Below are positions 16,536-25,259 of a stretch of 64,000 nucleotides of DNA, one piece after another. Each line of letters opens with the position of its first letter. Position 1 is the first letter of the stretch. A program made the translations under genes and the position numbers. This stretch comes from UBA1309 sp047605645 (GTDB lineage: Bacteria; Bacteroidota; Bacteroidia; Bacteroidales; Dysgonomonadaceae): contig JASGFJ010000023.1 of NCBI GenBank assembly GCA_047605645.1, positions 16,665 to 80,664 on the forward strand. Reading direction: 5' to 3'. The notes beneath the pieces were generated by a model. It ran no database searches. It was not told the origin of the DNA and saw only the letters and a program-made list of their open reading frames with translations.

Positions 16536-17033
16536 ATGAGACATAATAAAAAATTTAATCACCTTGGCCGTACCAATACGCACAGAAATGCGATGCTTGC
16601 TAATATGAGTGTCTCGTTAATTATGCACAAGCGTATTTTTACTACTTTGGCAAAAGCGAAAGCTTTGAAAAAAGTTGTTGAGCCACTTATCACTAAGTCA
16701 AAAGAGGATACAACTCACTCACGTCGTCTTGTATTCCAAAGTTTGCAGGATAAAGCAGCCATAACAGAATTGTTCCAAAACATTTCTCAGAAAGTTGCTG
16801 GCCGTCCTGGAGGCTACACTCGTATTATCAAAACAGGAAACCGTTTAGGTGATAATGCAGAAATGTGCTTTATTGAACTTGTTGACTACAATGAAAACAT
16901 GCTTTCAGATAAAGCGGCTGCTAAGTCGGCTAAAGCTCCCAGAACCCGTCGTTCTTCCAAGAAAAAGGAAGAGACTGCTCAGGCTGCTCCTGCTGCTGAA
17001 TCAGCTTCTACTGAAGCACCGGATGCTGAATAA
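16536..17033 (+). CDS. rplQ: 50S ribosomal protein L17
   Basis: Tunnel-exit protein, last gene of the superoperon. The first ~120 residues match L17 (MRHNKKFNHLGRTNTHRNAM, RPGGYTRIIKTGNRLGDNAE). The remaining ~40 residues are an Ala/Lys/Glu-rich low-complexity tail, common in Bacteroidota L17 and absent from the short E. coli form. Four bases after rpoA; a strong terminator follows. Confidence 0.97.
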   Translation: MRHNKKFNHLGRTNTHRNAMLANMSVSLIMHKRIFTTLAKAKALKKVVEPLITKSKEDTTHSRRLVFQSLQDKAAITELFQNISQKVAGRPGGYTRIIKTGNRLGDNAEMCFIELVDYNENMLSDKAAAKSAKAPRTRRSSKKKEETAQAAPAAESASTEAPDAE

Positions 17034-17060
17034 TACATTTACCAGTACTGGTTTTATCAT

Positions 17061-17093
17061 AAAGCTTTCCGAGATAATCGGAAAGCTTTTTTT
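17061..17093 (+). terminator. Rho-independent terminator after rplQ
   Basis: GCTTTCCGA (17064-17072) pairs perfectly with TCGGAAAGC (17078-17086), flanked by further A-T pairs, with a five-base loop and a seven-T run at 17087-17093. It closes the whole ribosomal superoperon. Confidence 0.93.
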
Positions 17094-17181
17094 ACATATA
17101 TCCTCCTCTAATAGTTGTGAAAATGATTAGAAGGTTGACTTTTTTAATACTAATCGGCAATGGCTTACTCTATTAAATTCT

Positions 17182-17189
17182 TATCTTTG
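17182..17189 (+). promoter_or_regulatory. Promoter -7 box for fumarase
   Basis: TATCTTTG matches the TAnnTTTG -7 consensus of the Bacteroidetes primary sigma factor and lies 36 bases before the fumarase ATG, after the superoperon terminator. No convincing TTTG -33 box is present at the right spacing. Confidence 0.55.
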
Positions 17190-17225
17190 TATATCAATTT
17201 TAATCATCAACTATAAATAAACATC

Positions 17226-18866
17226 ATGTCAACACCTCCTTTTAAGTATCAGGAAATGTTCCCTCAGGGAAAGGATACTACTGAATATTATTTGTTGTCA
17301 AAAGACTATGTTTCAACTGTTGAATTTGATGGACAGGAAGTCCTGAAAATCGATCCTGCTGGTCTAACTCTTTTAGCTCAGCATGCTTTCCACGATGTGG
17401 AATTTATGCTTCGCCCGGAACATCAGCGACAGGTGGCTAAAATTCTCTCAGATCCGGAAGCCAGCGATAATGATAAATTTGTTGCACTGACATTCTTAAG
17501 AAATGCAGAAATCTCTGTCAAAGGAATACTCCCTTTCTGTCAGGATACAGGAACAGCTATTATTGTTGGTAAAAAAGGTCAGAACGTATGGACTGGTGCT
17601 AACGATGAAGAATATTTGTCACACGGTGTGTACAATACATTTACTGAAGACAACCTGCGTTATTCCCAGAATGCACCCCTGGATATGTATAAGGAAGTGA
17701 ATACCGGTTGTAATTTGCCGGCTCAGATTGATTTATATGCAATTCAGGGAAATGAATACAAATTCTTATTCGTTGCTAAAGGAGGCGGTTCGGCGAATAA
17801 AACTTATTTATATCAGGAAACCAAAGCGTTGCTGACTCCGGGAAAGTTGGAGAAATTCCTTGTCGAAAAAATGAAATCTTTGGGGACAGCTGCTTGTCCT
17901 CCTTATCATATTGCATTTGTTATTGGTGGAACATCTGCTGAAACAAATCTGAAAACTGTAAAATTGGCTTCAACCAAATATTACGATCATCTTCCAACAA
18001 AGGGAAATGAACTTGGACACGCATTTCGTGATGTGGAAATGGAAGCAAAACTTCTCAAAGCCGCTCAGGATTTAGGCTTGGGGGCTCAATTCGGAGGTAA
18101 ATATTTTGCACATGATATTCGTGTAATTCGGATGCCACGTCATGGGGCTTCCTGTCCGGTAGGAATGGGAGTGTCTTGTTCTGCTGATAGAAATATCAAA
18201 GCTAAAATCAACAAAGAGGGTATCTGGCTTGAAAAAATGGAGCAAAACCCGGCAGCATTGATTCCGGAAGAATTACGCAATGCCGGTGAAGGAAATGTGG
18301 TTACCATCGATCTGAATCGCCCAATGAGCGAAATTCTCGCCGAATTGACAAAGTATCCTGTTGCTACTCGTCTTTCTTTGAACGGAACTATTATTGTAGG
18401 TCGTGATATCGCGCATGCTAAATTGAAAGAAAGATTGGATAACGGAGAAGGGCTGCCTCAGTATATCAAAGACCATCCTATTTTTTATGCAGGACCTGCA
18501 AAAACTCCTCAAGGATATGCCGCCGGTTCTATGGGCCCGACAACAGCCGGACGTATGGACTCTTATGTAGATGAATTTCAGGCAAACGGAGGAAGCTTGG
18601 TTATGCTTGCAAAAGGAAACCGTAGCCAGCAAGTAACTGATGCGTGTAAAAAACACGGCGGTTTCTACCTGGGTAGTATTGGCGGACCTGCAGCCGTACT
18701 TTCTCAAAACAGCATCAAAAGCTTGGAATGCATCGAATATCCTGAATTAGGGATGGAGGCTATCTGGAAAATTGAAGTCGTGGATTTCCCTGCATTCATT
18801 CTCGTTGATGACAAAGGAAATGACTTCTTTCAACAAATTAAGCCAACAAGTTGTGGCAGCTGTTAA
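17226..18866 (+). CDS. Class I (iron-sulphur) fumarate hydratase
   Basis: Interconverts fumarate and malate in the cytoplasm, oxygen-sensitive through its [4Fe-4S] cluster. The 546-residue product is the fused one-chain form like E. coli FumA/FumB. Cluster cysteines are C105 (PFCQDTGT), C224 (GTAACPPYH) and C318 (GVSCSADRN), the same spacing as in FumA. In anaerobic Bacteroidales it runs mainly in the reverse direction, from malate to fumarate, feeding fumarate respiration. Monocistronic: own -7 box upstream and a terminator downstream. Confidence 0.96.
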   Translation: MSTPPFKYQEMFPQGKDTTEYYLLSKDYVSTVEFDGQEVLKIDPAGLTLLAQHAFHDVEFMLRPEHQRQVAKILSDPEASDNDKFVALTFLRNAEISVKGILPFCQDTGTAIIVGKKGQNVWTGANDEEYLSHGVYNTFTEDNLRYSQNAPLDMYKEVNTGCNLPAQIDLYAIQGNEYKFLFVAKGGGSANKTYLYQETKALLTPGKLEKFLVEKMKSLGTAACPPYHIAFVIGGTSAETNLKTVKLASTKYYDHLPTKGNELGHAFRDVEMEAKLLKAAQDLGLGAQFGGKYFAHDIRVIRMPRHGASCPVGMGVSCSADRNIKAKINKEGIWLEKMEQNPAALIPEELRNAGEGNVVTIDLNRPMSEILAELTKYPVATRLSLNGTIIVGRDIAHAKLKERLDNGEGLPQYIKDHPIFYAGPAKTPQGYAAGSMGPTTAGRMDSYVDEFQANGGSLVMLAKGNRSQQVTDACKKHGGFYLGSIGGPAAVLSQNSIKSLECIEYPELGMEAIWKIEVVDFPAFILVDDKGNDFFQQIKPTSCGSC

Positions 18867-18909
18867 GCAGAAAGTCTGAATCTGATAAACAGGTTGATAT
18901 AAATAAGAG

Positions 18910-18948
18910 AGACGGAGTGTTTGCAAAGGCGAACCACTCCGTCTTTTT
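18910..18948 (+). terminator. Rho-independent terminator after fumarase
   Basis: AGACGGAGTG (18910-18919) pairs perfectly with CACTCCGTCT (18935-18944), 15-base loop, followed by a T run to 18948. Confidence 0.92.
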
Positions 18949-18980
18949 ATATTTTTGCCAGGCTATTCTCAAATTTTCAA

Positions 18981-18988
18981 TATATTTG
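18981..18988 (+). promoter_or_regulatory. Promoter -7 box
   Basis: TATATTTG matches TAnnTTTG; a TTTG at 18954-18957 lies 23 bases upstream, slightly long for a -33 box and inside the T-rich end of the preceding terminator. It would give a leader of about 120 bases for the gene at 19112. Confidence 0.45.
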
Positions 18989-19111
18989 TTGTCGTAATTA
19001 AAATATCAGCATGCCATTCTGCAAAACAAAACCAGGCTTTTATGAAAAATCCTGTCAATTGTTTGAAAATTAGTAGATTCTTGTGCGTTCTGACAATGCA
19101 AACTAAGTCGT

Positions 19112-19741
19112 ATGAAATTTGATGAAGAATTTAAAAGAGCAGTCCTATCTCTTGCACCGGAAGTGAAAGATAGATTACTGCTTCGGTTGTTGAAGAAAGA
19201 TAAAGTACTGGTGAATCAGCTCTATTTTGAATTGCTGTGCACAGAATCTGTTACAGAGCGCAGGGAGCATGTAAGACTACATATTGTCGGTTCTGTCAAT
19301 AAAATGATTGCAGGGTTTTACTCTCCAGGTTATTTATTGATGGATTTGAAAACAATAAGTCGCGAAATAACGGATCATGTTAAAACAACCCGAGATAAAC
19401 CGGGTGAAGCCTTGTTAAACTTGGTTATGCTCATTGAAGTACTCCGCGGGGGAAAGGAAATTATGCGGGCAATGCGACTAAACGACTTTTATACCCTGGG
19501 AATTTATTTAATAAGCAGAACGTTCAAAGTTCTCATACTTGCAAAAGCGCTGCATGCAGATTATTGGATAGAAGTTGAAGATGATTTACGTATTTTAGGG
19601 GAATATATTTCAGAGCAGCCGATGCTCATGAGGCTTGCTACTACTAACGGTTTGGACGTAAATTGGCTTCTCGAAAACAGAGTTCCTGACAATATCGGTG
19701 ACATGTATAAAGACATTCGCTCAAAAGGTCTTCTCAGATAG
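19112..19741 (+). CDS. Conserved-looking helical protein of unknown function
   Basis: I do not recognise this 209-residue protein. It is predicted soluble and mostly helical, with no signal peptide or membrane segment and no recognisable catalytic motif. It starts MKFDEEFKRAVLSLAPEVKD and has many paired basic and acidic residues. It stands alone: own upstream -7 box, and a long hairpin terminator 24 bases after its stop separating it from the convergent gene at 19811-20950. Codon use resembles its neighbours, so it looks resident rather than acquired. Confidence 0.8.
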   Translation: MKFDEEFKRAVLSLAPEVKDRLLLRLLKKDKVLVNQLYFELLCTESVTERREHVRLHIVGSVNKMIAGFYSPGYLLMDLKTISREITDHVKTTRDKPGEALLNLVMLIEVLRGGKEIMRAMRLNDFYTLGIYLISRTFKVLILAKALHADYWIEVEDDLRILGEYISEQPMLMRLATTNGLDVNWLLENRVPDNIGDMYKDIRSKGLLR

Positions 19742-19764
19742 AGGTTCTTCGAGTTAAAGACAAC

Positions 19765-19805
19765 GGAAGACTATGCTTTTTTCAAAAGTATAGTCTTCCT
19801 TTTAT
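19765..19805 (+). terminator. Long hairpin terminator between convergent genes
   Basis: GGAAGACTAT (19765-19774) pairs with ATAGTCTTCC (19790-19799); a G-U pair and CTTTT (19776-19780) with AAAAG (19784-19788) continue the helix to a TTC loop, about 16 pairs in all. The T-rich TTTTATT after it suits + strand termination. On the minus strand the 3' flank lacks a T run. Confidence 0.88.
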
Positions 19806-19810
19806 TCTAT

Positions 19811-20950
19811 TTAAAACTCTGCCCTGCGTATTCTTATTTTAATTGAATTTTCGATAGGACTCTCACTTACCAGAATGATGTAGCCGCCACCACCAGCACC
19901 GCTCAATTTCCAACCGGTAGCTTTGGTCTTGTAGGTTTCGATAATGTCCATTATCTCCTGATCCACCATGTGTGGGAACATGGCTATTTGTGCTTCAAAA
20001 CCGGCTGTTATTGCTTTACCAAAACTATCAATATTTTTAGAGCGTGCTGCCTGCCAGGTTTGCTCAGCTGCTTCGGCAAGCTGTTTGGCGTATTCCGGAG
20101 CGATGTTCCTGTCCGATAAGACATCGTAATCACTTTTGCGAGGATATAGCGGAACAAGCCAAAGATGCTGTTCCAACCAGGTTAAAATCTCGTCATCAGC
20201 GACTTTCTCTATTCTCGAAGGCCAATAGTTACCCTCATAATAGAGCGAGTTCATGCCGGGAAGTACAATGCCGAGAGAATCCTGTGAGCCGCTTACATAT
20301 TTTGTTCCCGGTGGATTTTCAAAACAAAAAAGCGTTCTAGCCAATGTTTCTTTATCCCCTGAGGGAATATCTACTTGCCATAGTTCGATCGCTTTTTTTC
20401 TTGAACTGGTCGACATCCCGCTCCGGTCATTGAACTCATAATCGGGTTCAATGCTGATTGTGATGACACTTCCAGGATGTAAAGAACTGACATACGGCTG
20501 ATCGAGCCATCCTCCCGCCAGATCAATCCGGTAAGGTATTTTACATTCTTTACGCAAGGCTGTTGTTGATCTAACCGGAAGATTTGCATGTGGAATTCTT
20601 TGGCTAACGACATATTGAATTCCTAGTTTATTGCAAAGATCTTCTTTCAGCTGGCTGTGTCCTTCGCTGTTGACAAAAAAGATATCCGGCTTCAATCGGC
20701 GGACGTCTTCCTCAAAATCGAGTAGTCCGCTTCCTGTATTTACCCAGGCATCTTTTACTGCTTTCAAGGATTTTACCATATAAAGCCGTTCTTGCTCGTT
20801 GTTGAAAGTCTTACGAGCTTTTAGTTCGTTGATTGTTTTGTCCGAACCGATGCCTACATACAAATCACCAAGTTGAGCAGCTTCTTCAAAGAATGCAACA
20901 TGCCCACTATGCAGCATATCGTAACAACCACTAACAAAAACTTTTTTCAT
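19811..20950 (-). CDS. Fused HxGH nucleotidyltransferase and GHMP sugar kinase
   Basis: A 379-residue bifunctional protein. Residues 1-135 are a cytidylyltransferase-like domain with GCYDMLHSGH (8-17) and the closing RSTTAL (127-132). Residues 137-379 are a GHMP kinase: substrate motif PYRIDLAGGWLDQ (139-151), a divergent ATP loop RSGMSTSS (176-183), GSQDSLGIVLPGMN (221-234) with likely catalytic D224, and GWKLSGAGGGG (346-356). GSQD-type motifs are found in heptose-1-kinase HddA and in the fucokinase part of Bacteroides FKP. So it probably phosphorylates a sugar and then activates it with an NTP; the sugar is unknown. Alone on its strand, convergent with the gene before it. Nothing of the surrounding pathway is in the window. 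Confidence 0.85.
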   Translation of the reverse strand: MKKVFVSGCYDMLHSGHVAFFEEAAQLGDLYVGIGSDKTINELKARKTFNNEQERLYMVKSLKAVKDAWVNTGSGLLDFEEDVRRLKPDIFFVNSEGHSQLKEDLCNKLGIQYVVSQRIPHANLPVRSTTALRKECKIPYRIDLAGGWLDQPYVSSLHPGSVITISIEPDYEFNDRSGMSTSSRKKAIELWQVDIPSGDKETLARTLFCFENPPGTKYVSGSQDSLGIVLPGMNSLYYEGNYWPSRIEKVADDEILTWLEQHLWLVPLYPRKSDYDVLSDRNIAPEYAKQLAEAAEQTWQAARSKNIDSFGKAITAGFEAQIAMFPHMVDQEIMDIIETYKTKATGWKLSGAGGGGYIILVSESPIENSIKIRIRRAEF

Positions 20951-21378
20951 TTCTTCCTTAGTTTCTTTTGTTTCTCTTCATTGAGTTGTATATCTATCCA
21001 TTGCGGAAATTCTGTTAGCCTCTCTTTCAAATGACTTAAGCTTCAGAGCGTGTAAACCAATCAATTTCCAGATAGAGATTTACGCATTGTTAGATATCTT
21101 TATTTTATTGCTTGATAATGTGTTATGCTCTTTCCGGAAAATGCTTGTCTTCCGAATAGAGTAGAATATCGCTCCTTGTCAGAAATAATGACTAAAATAG
21201 AGAATTTATTTTTATTTCTGTGCTTAGCTTGCTGTTTTTTGTTGTTTTTTCTGTAAAATAGATGTTCAAAGAATTGAATAAACTGTCAGTTACAGAAAGG
21301 AAAGAACCTGTTTTCGCTACTAAAAAAACATAAGTTTTTTATATCTTTGCGTTCGATTCCACAAGGAAGAATAAAAGC
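20951..21378. other. Divergent intergenic region, 428 bases
   Basis: A/T-rich gap between the divergent kinase fusion and prfA. I see no ORF, tRNA or repeat in it. The only signal is the prfA -7 box near its end. Confidence 0.6.
21342..21349 (+). promoter_or_regulatory. Promoter -7 box for prfA
   Basis: TATCTTTG, identical to the box in front of fumarase, 29 bases before the prfA ATG. No good -33 box at 19-21 bases upstream. Confidence 0.5.
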
Positions 21379-22464
21379 ATGTCAGAGACTTCATTATTAG
21401 AAAAATTAGATAGTTTAGAAATTCGATTTCAGGAAATTGGTACACTGATCACCGATCCGGAGATAATTGCCGATATGAAGCGGTATGTGAAACTCAACAA
21501 AGAGTATAGTGATCTGGAAAAAATTTCTTTAGCACGCAAAGAGTATCAGCAGGTTTTGGAGAGTATTGATGAAGCCAAATCGATACTGGAAAATGAAAGT
21601 GATTCCGAACTCCGGGAAATGGCAAAAGAGGAACTGGATAGCAGTACCAACCGATTGCCTTCTTTGGAGGAAGAAATCAAACTGTTGTTGATTCCCAAAG
21701 ATCCCGAAGACGACAAGAATGCTGTTGTTGAAATTCGAGGAGGAACAGGTGGGGATGAAGCTGCTATTTTTGCAGGCGATCTCTTCAAAATGTATATAAA
21801 ATATTGCGAATCGAAAGGGTGGAAAACAGAAGTAACCAGTAGCAGTGAAGGAAGTGCGGGCGGATTCAAGGAAGTGATATTCACGGTGACCGGCGATAAT
21901 GTATACGGAATTTTAAAATATGAAAGTGGTGTACACCGTGTACAACGGGTTCCTGCGACCGAAACTCAGGGACGTGTTCATACTTCTGCGGCTTCTGTAG
22001 CCATATTGCCTGAGGCTGAAGAAGTCGATGTCGAAATCAATCCGGCTGATTTGGAATATCAAACTGCACGTTCGAGTGGAGCCGGAGGACAGAATGTCAA
22101 TAAAGTGGAAACTAAAGTGCAGTTGACCCACAAGCCCACCGGGATAATGATTCAATGTCAGGTCTCACGTTCGCAAATGGCAAACCGTGAAATGGCATTG
22201 CAAATGTTACGTACGCGTCTGTATGATATGGCATTGCAAGAGCATCTGGCTGCTATTTCTTCTAAACGAAAAACAATGGTTTCGACCGGCGACCGCTCTG
22301 CAAAAATACGAACTTATAATTATCCGCAAGGACGTATAACCGATCACCGTATCAATTACACATTGTATAATCTGGCCGCTTTTATGAATGGAGAAATTCA
22401 GGATGTTATCGACCATTTGATTATTGCAGAAAATACGGAACGTTTGAAAGAAAGCGGTCTGTAA
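21379..22464 (+). CDS. prfA: Peptide chain release factor 1
   Basis: Recognises UAA and UAG stop codons and triggers peptide release on the ribosome. The 361-residue product has the codon-reading tripeptide PAT (192-194) that marks RF1 rather than RF2, and the catalytic GGQ (236-238) in SSGAGGQNVNKVET. Length is normal. It lies 40 bases before pyrF with no terminator between, so the pair may be one transcript. The gene for the GGQ methylase (prmC) is not next to it. Confidence 0.97.
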   Translation: MSETSLLEKLDSLEIRFQEIGTLITDPEIIADMKRYVKLNKEYSDLEKISLARKEYQQVLESIDEAKSILENESDSELREMAKEELDSSTNRLPSLEEEIKLLLIPKDPEDDKNAVVEIRGGTGGDEAAIFAGDLFKMYIKYCESKGWKTEVTSSSEGSAGGFKEVIFTVTGDNVYGILKYESGVHRVQRVPATETQGRVHTSAASVAILPEAEEVDVEINPADLEYQTARSSGAGGQNVNKVETKVQLTHKPTGIMIQCQVSRSQMANREMALQMLRTRLYDMALQEHLAAISSKRKTMVSTGDRSAKIRTYNYPQGRITDHRINYTLYNLAAFMNGEIQDVIDHLIIAENTERLKESGL

Positions 22465-22504
22465 ATCCAATATAAATAAGCATCCAAAAATTCAGCTAAA
22501 CAAA

Positions 22505-23329
22505 ATGACAAAGCAAGAATTAATAGCTAATATCAAACGCAAGAAATCTTTCTTATGCGTTGGTCTTGATACTGATTTGGACAAGATTCCGGACTATCTC
22601 CTATCGGAAGAGGATCCAATCTACACCTTTAATAAAGGTATTATTGATGCGACAGCACCTTATTGTGTGGCTTTTAAACCCAATACGGCATTCTACGAAA
22701 GTGAAGGCTTGAAAGGTATTTGGGCATTGGAAAAGACAATCGAATATATTCGTACCAAATATCCGGATCAATTCATTATTCTGGATGCCAAAAGAGGGGA
22801 TATTGGAAATACCTCCGAACGGTATGCGAAATCGGCTTTTGAAAAAATGAAATCAAATGCTATTACGGTGGCTCCTTATATGGGTGAAGACAGTGTGAAA
22901 CCTTTTCTTAACTATAAAAACCGTTGGGTAATATTGCTAGCCTTGACTTCTAATAAAGGGGCGGCGGATTTTCAACTGACTGAGGATGGAGCAGGCGAAC
23001 GTTTGTTTGAGAAAGTATTGAGGAAATCTCAGGAATGGGCTTCTGATGAGCAGATGATGTATGTGGTAGGAGCAACGCAGGGGAAAATGTTTGCAGACAT
23101 TCGAAAAATAGCCCCTGAGCATTTTCTGTTAGTTCCCGGAATCGGGGCGCAGGGAGGCAGTCTGGAAGAAGTTGTGAAGTACGGCATGACAAAAGATTGT
23201 GGATTGTTGGTGAATTCTTCGCGAGCTATTATTTATGCCGACAATACAGAAGAATATGCCAATGCAGCTCGCTTCGAAGCTAGAAAGATACAGACTGAAA
23301 TGGCTGGTTATTTGGCAGAGCTCTCATAA
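22505..23329 (+). CDS. pyrF: Orotidine 5'-phosphate decarboxylase (type 2)
   Basis: Last step of UMP synthesis, decarboxylating OMP. The 274-residue length and the sequence LDAKRGDIGNT with catalytic K96 (in the D-x-K-x2-D tetrad) place it in the longer type 2 subfamily, as in mycobacteria and Bacteroidetes. VPGIGAQGGSLEEV forms the phosphate-binding end. A terminator follows. Confidence 0.96.
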   Translation: MTKQELIANIKRKKSFLCVGLDTDLDKIPDYLLSEEDPIYTFNKGIIDATAPYCVAFKPNTAFYESEGLKGIWALEKTIEYIRTKYPDQFIILDAKRGDIGNTSERYAKSAFEKMKSNAITVAPYMGEDSVKPFLNYKNRWVILLALTSNKGAADFQLTEDGAGERLFEKVLRKSQEWASDEQMMYVVGATQGKMFADIRKIAPEHFLLVPGIGAQGGSLEEVVKYGMTKDCGLLVNSSRAIIYADNTEEYANAARFEARKIQTEMAGYLAELS

Positions 23330-23362
23330 AGAAAGATAAATAGAAGAATAAATATGATTGTG

Positions 23363-23395
23363 AAAGGTTGTTCCCGGTAGGTGAGCAACCTTTTT
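23363..23395 (+). terminator. Terminator after pyrF
   Basis: AAAGGTTGTTC at 23363-23373 pairs with GAGCAACCTTT at 23383-23393 (one G-U), nine-base loop, T run at 23391-23395. Confidence 0.88.
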
Positions 23396-23543
23396 CTGTT
23401 TATCTTCCCCGTTTTAAGTTCGGGATAATCCTCAGTAGATTATTTTCCGGAAATATAAATAGCTTTTGAGTACAGTTCTGTACTTTTTTCTATTTAAAAG
23501 AAGAATGAACTATTACAGTGATTTTCTTTCTGGAACATTTTTG

Positions 23544-23551
23544 TATTTTTG
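23544..23551 (+). promoter_or_regulatory. Promoter -7 box for the amino acid permease
   Basis: TATTTTTG matches TAnnTTTG, 78 bases before the chosen permease start. A TTTT at 23522-23525, 18 bases upstream, is a poor -33 box. Confidence 0.45.
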
Positions 23552-23628
23552 TTGCCGAAATCAAGAAGGGTGTACATATTTGAAATCCAAATATCCCGTA
23601 GAAACTGTTGCTCTTATTAAGGAAAACA

Positions 23629-25080
23629 ATGATCGAAGAATTATTTCGCAAGAAAGATATTAACCGCATTATTGCGGAGTCTGCTTCTTCTCAAAATACG
23701 TTGAAACGGAAGTTGACAGCTACCAACCTGATAACATTAGGTATCGGAGCTATAGTTGGAACGGGTATTTTTGTCATAACGGGACAAGCTGCGGCGATGT
23801 ATGCCGGTCCTGCATTGACAATTTCATTCGTGATTTCTGCAATTGGCTGTGTGATGGCCGGATTGTGCTACGCCGAATTTGCGGCTATGATTCCGGTTTC
23901 CGGAAGCGTTTATTCATACAGCTATACGACGATGGGAGAGGGCTTTGCCTGGTTTATCGGCTGGACTTTGATTCTTGAATATTTGTTTGCCTGTTCGAGT
24001 GTAGCAGTCGGCTGGTCGGGCTATATGTTAAGCCTTTTTCAAGGATGGGGCGTGCAGCTACCGGCAGCGTTAACGCAACCAACATTCGACCATACCGACA
24101 GCGGCTGGGTCTGGACCGGTTCTATTATTAATTTCCCAGCCGTATTCATTGTAATTCTCTGTTCCACATTTCTTGTTGGCGGCATCAAGCAATCTGCTCT
24201 GATCAACAATATTATTGTTGTGATTAAAGTCGCTGTCATATTACTCTTTATTGCTTTTGGAATATCATTTATCGATACCTCTAACTGGAAACCATATATT
24301 CCCGCAAATACTGGTCATTTCGGCGAATATGGACTGAGCGGTATTCTGAGAGGGGCAGCCACCGTATTTTATGCTTATCTGGGTTTCGACGCTTTGTCTA
24401 CGGCTGCCGGGGAGGCTAAAAATCCGCAGAAAGATATGCCGCGGGGAATTCTTATTTCCTTGCTGATTTGTGCCATTCTGTATATTGCTGTCACAACAGT
24501 GCTTACGGGAATTGTCAATTATAAATTATTGAATGTTTCTGCTCCCATTGCCTTGGCTATTGATAGTGCCGGAGAAGGATTGGCTTGGTTGAGCCCGTTC
24601 ATTAAGATTGGTGCGATTGCCGGTTTGAGTTCGGTTATTCTTGTCATGATGCTGGGGCAGTCACGTATTTATTATTCTATTTCCAATGATGGGCTGTTAC
24701 CCCGTTTCTTCTCTAAGATTCATGAGAAGCATGGCGTTCCGCGCAACGCTACTATTGTTGCCTGTATCATCACCTCATTCTTTGCCGGCTTGTTTCCTTT
24801 GCATGTACTGAGCGAGCTTGTGTCGATTGGAACCATGATGGCTTTTACCATTGTTTGTATCTCCATCATGGTACTTCGGAAAAAACAACCCGACTTGAAA
24901 CGTCCGTTTAGAACACCATGGGTTCCGGTGATTCCGCTTCTTGGGGCATTCATCTGTGTTGCTCAAATGTTGTCGATGCCGTGGACTACCTGGGTACGGC
25001 TGATTGGCTGGACTATTGTCGGCTTTATCATCTATTTCAGCTATGGCTTAAAGCATAGTAAGCTCGGAAAAGGCAGCTGA
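23629..25080 (+). CDS. APC-superfamily amino acid permease
   Basis: Inner-membrane secondary transporter, most like cationic amino acid transporters of the YfnA/CAT group. With the ATG at 23629 the product has 483 residues and about 12 membrane segments. The first segment has GIGAIVGTGIFVITG, the substrate- and sodium- or proton-site region of APC permeases, and GFDALSTAAGEAKNPQKDMP is the typical segment 6-7 stretch. The open frame extends to a TTG at 23608, but the ATG following AAGGAAAAC is a better start. Substrate cannot be told from sequence. Single gene. Confidence 0.9.
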   Translation: MIEELFRKKDINRIIAESASSQNTLKRKLTATNLITLGIGAIVGTGIFVITGQAAAMYAGPALTISFVISAIGCVMAGLCYAEFAAMIPVSGSVYSYSYTTMGEGFAWFIGWTLILEYLFACSSVAVGWSGYMLSLFQGWGVQLPAALTQPTFDHTDSGWVWTGSIINFPAVFIVILCSTFLVGGIKQSALINNIIVVIKVAVILLFIAFGISFIDTSNWKPYIPANTGHFGEYGLSGILRGAATVFYAYLGFDALSTAAGEAKNPQKDMPRGILISLLICAILYIAVTTVLTGIVNYKLLNVSAPIALAIDSAGEGLAWLSPFIKIGAIAGLSSVILVMMLGQSRIYYSISNDGLLPRFFSKIHEKHGVPRNATIVACIITSFFAGLFPLHVLSELVSIGTMMAFTIVCISIMVLRKKQPDLKRPFRTPWVPVIPLLGAFICVAQMLSMPWTTWVRLIGWTIVGFIIYFSYGLKHSKLGKGS

Positions 25081-25259
25081 AGCGACGTGTGATAAATTTG
25101 TTTTTTAGCTGAAAGGTTGTTTCTTTTTTCGGAAGGGATGGAAATAAAATTTCTGTTTTCTATCCGTATTATAAATAGAATTAAGAATCAAAGAATTACC
25201 TTTGTCTATATCCGGATGGAGGTGTTGCAAAGTAAGATTATGTTCTAACATAAAAGCAG

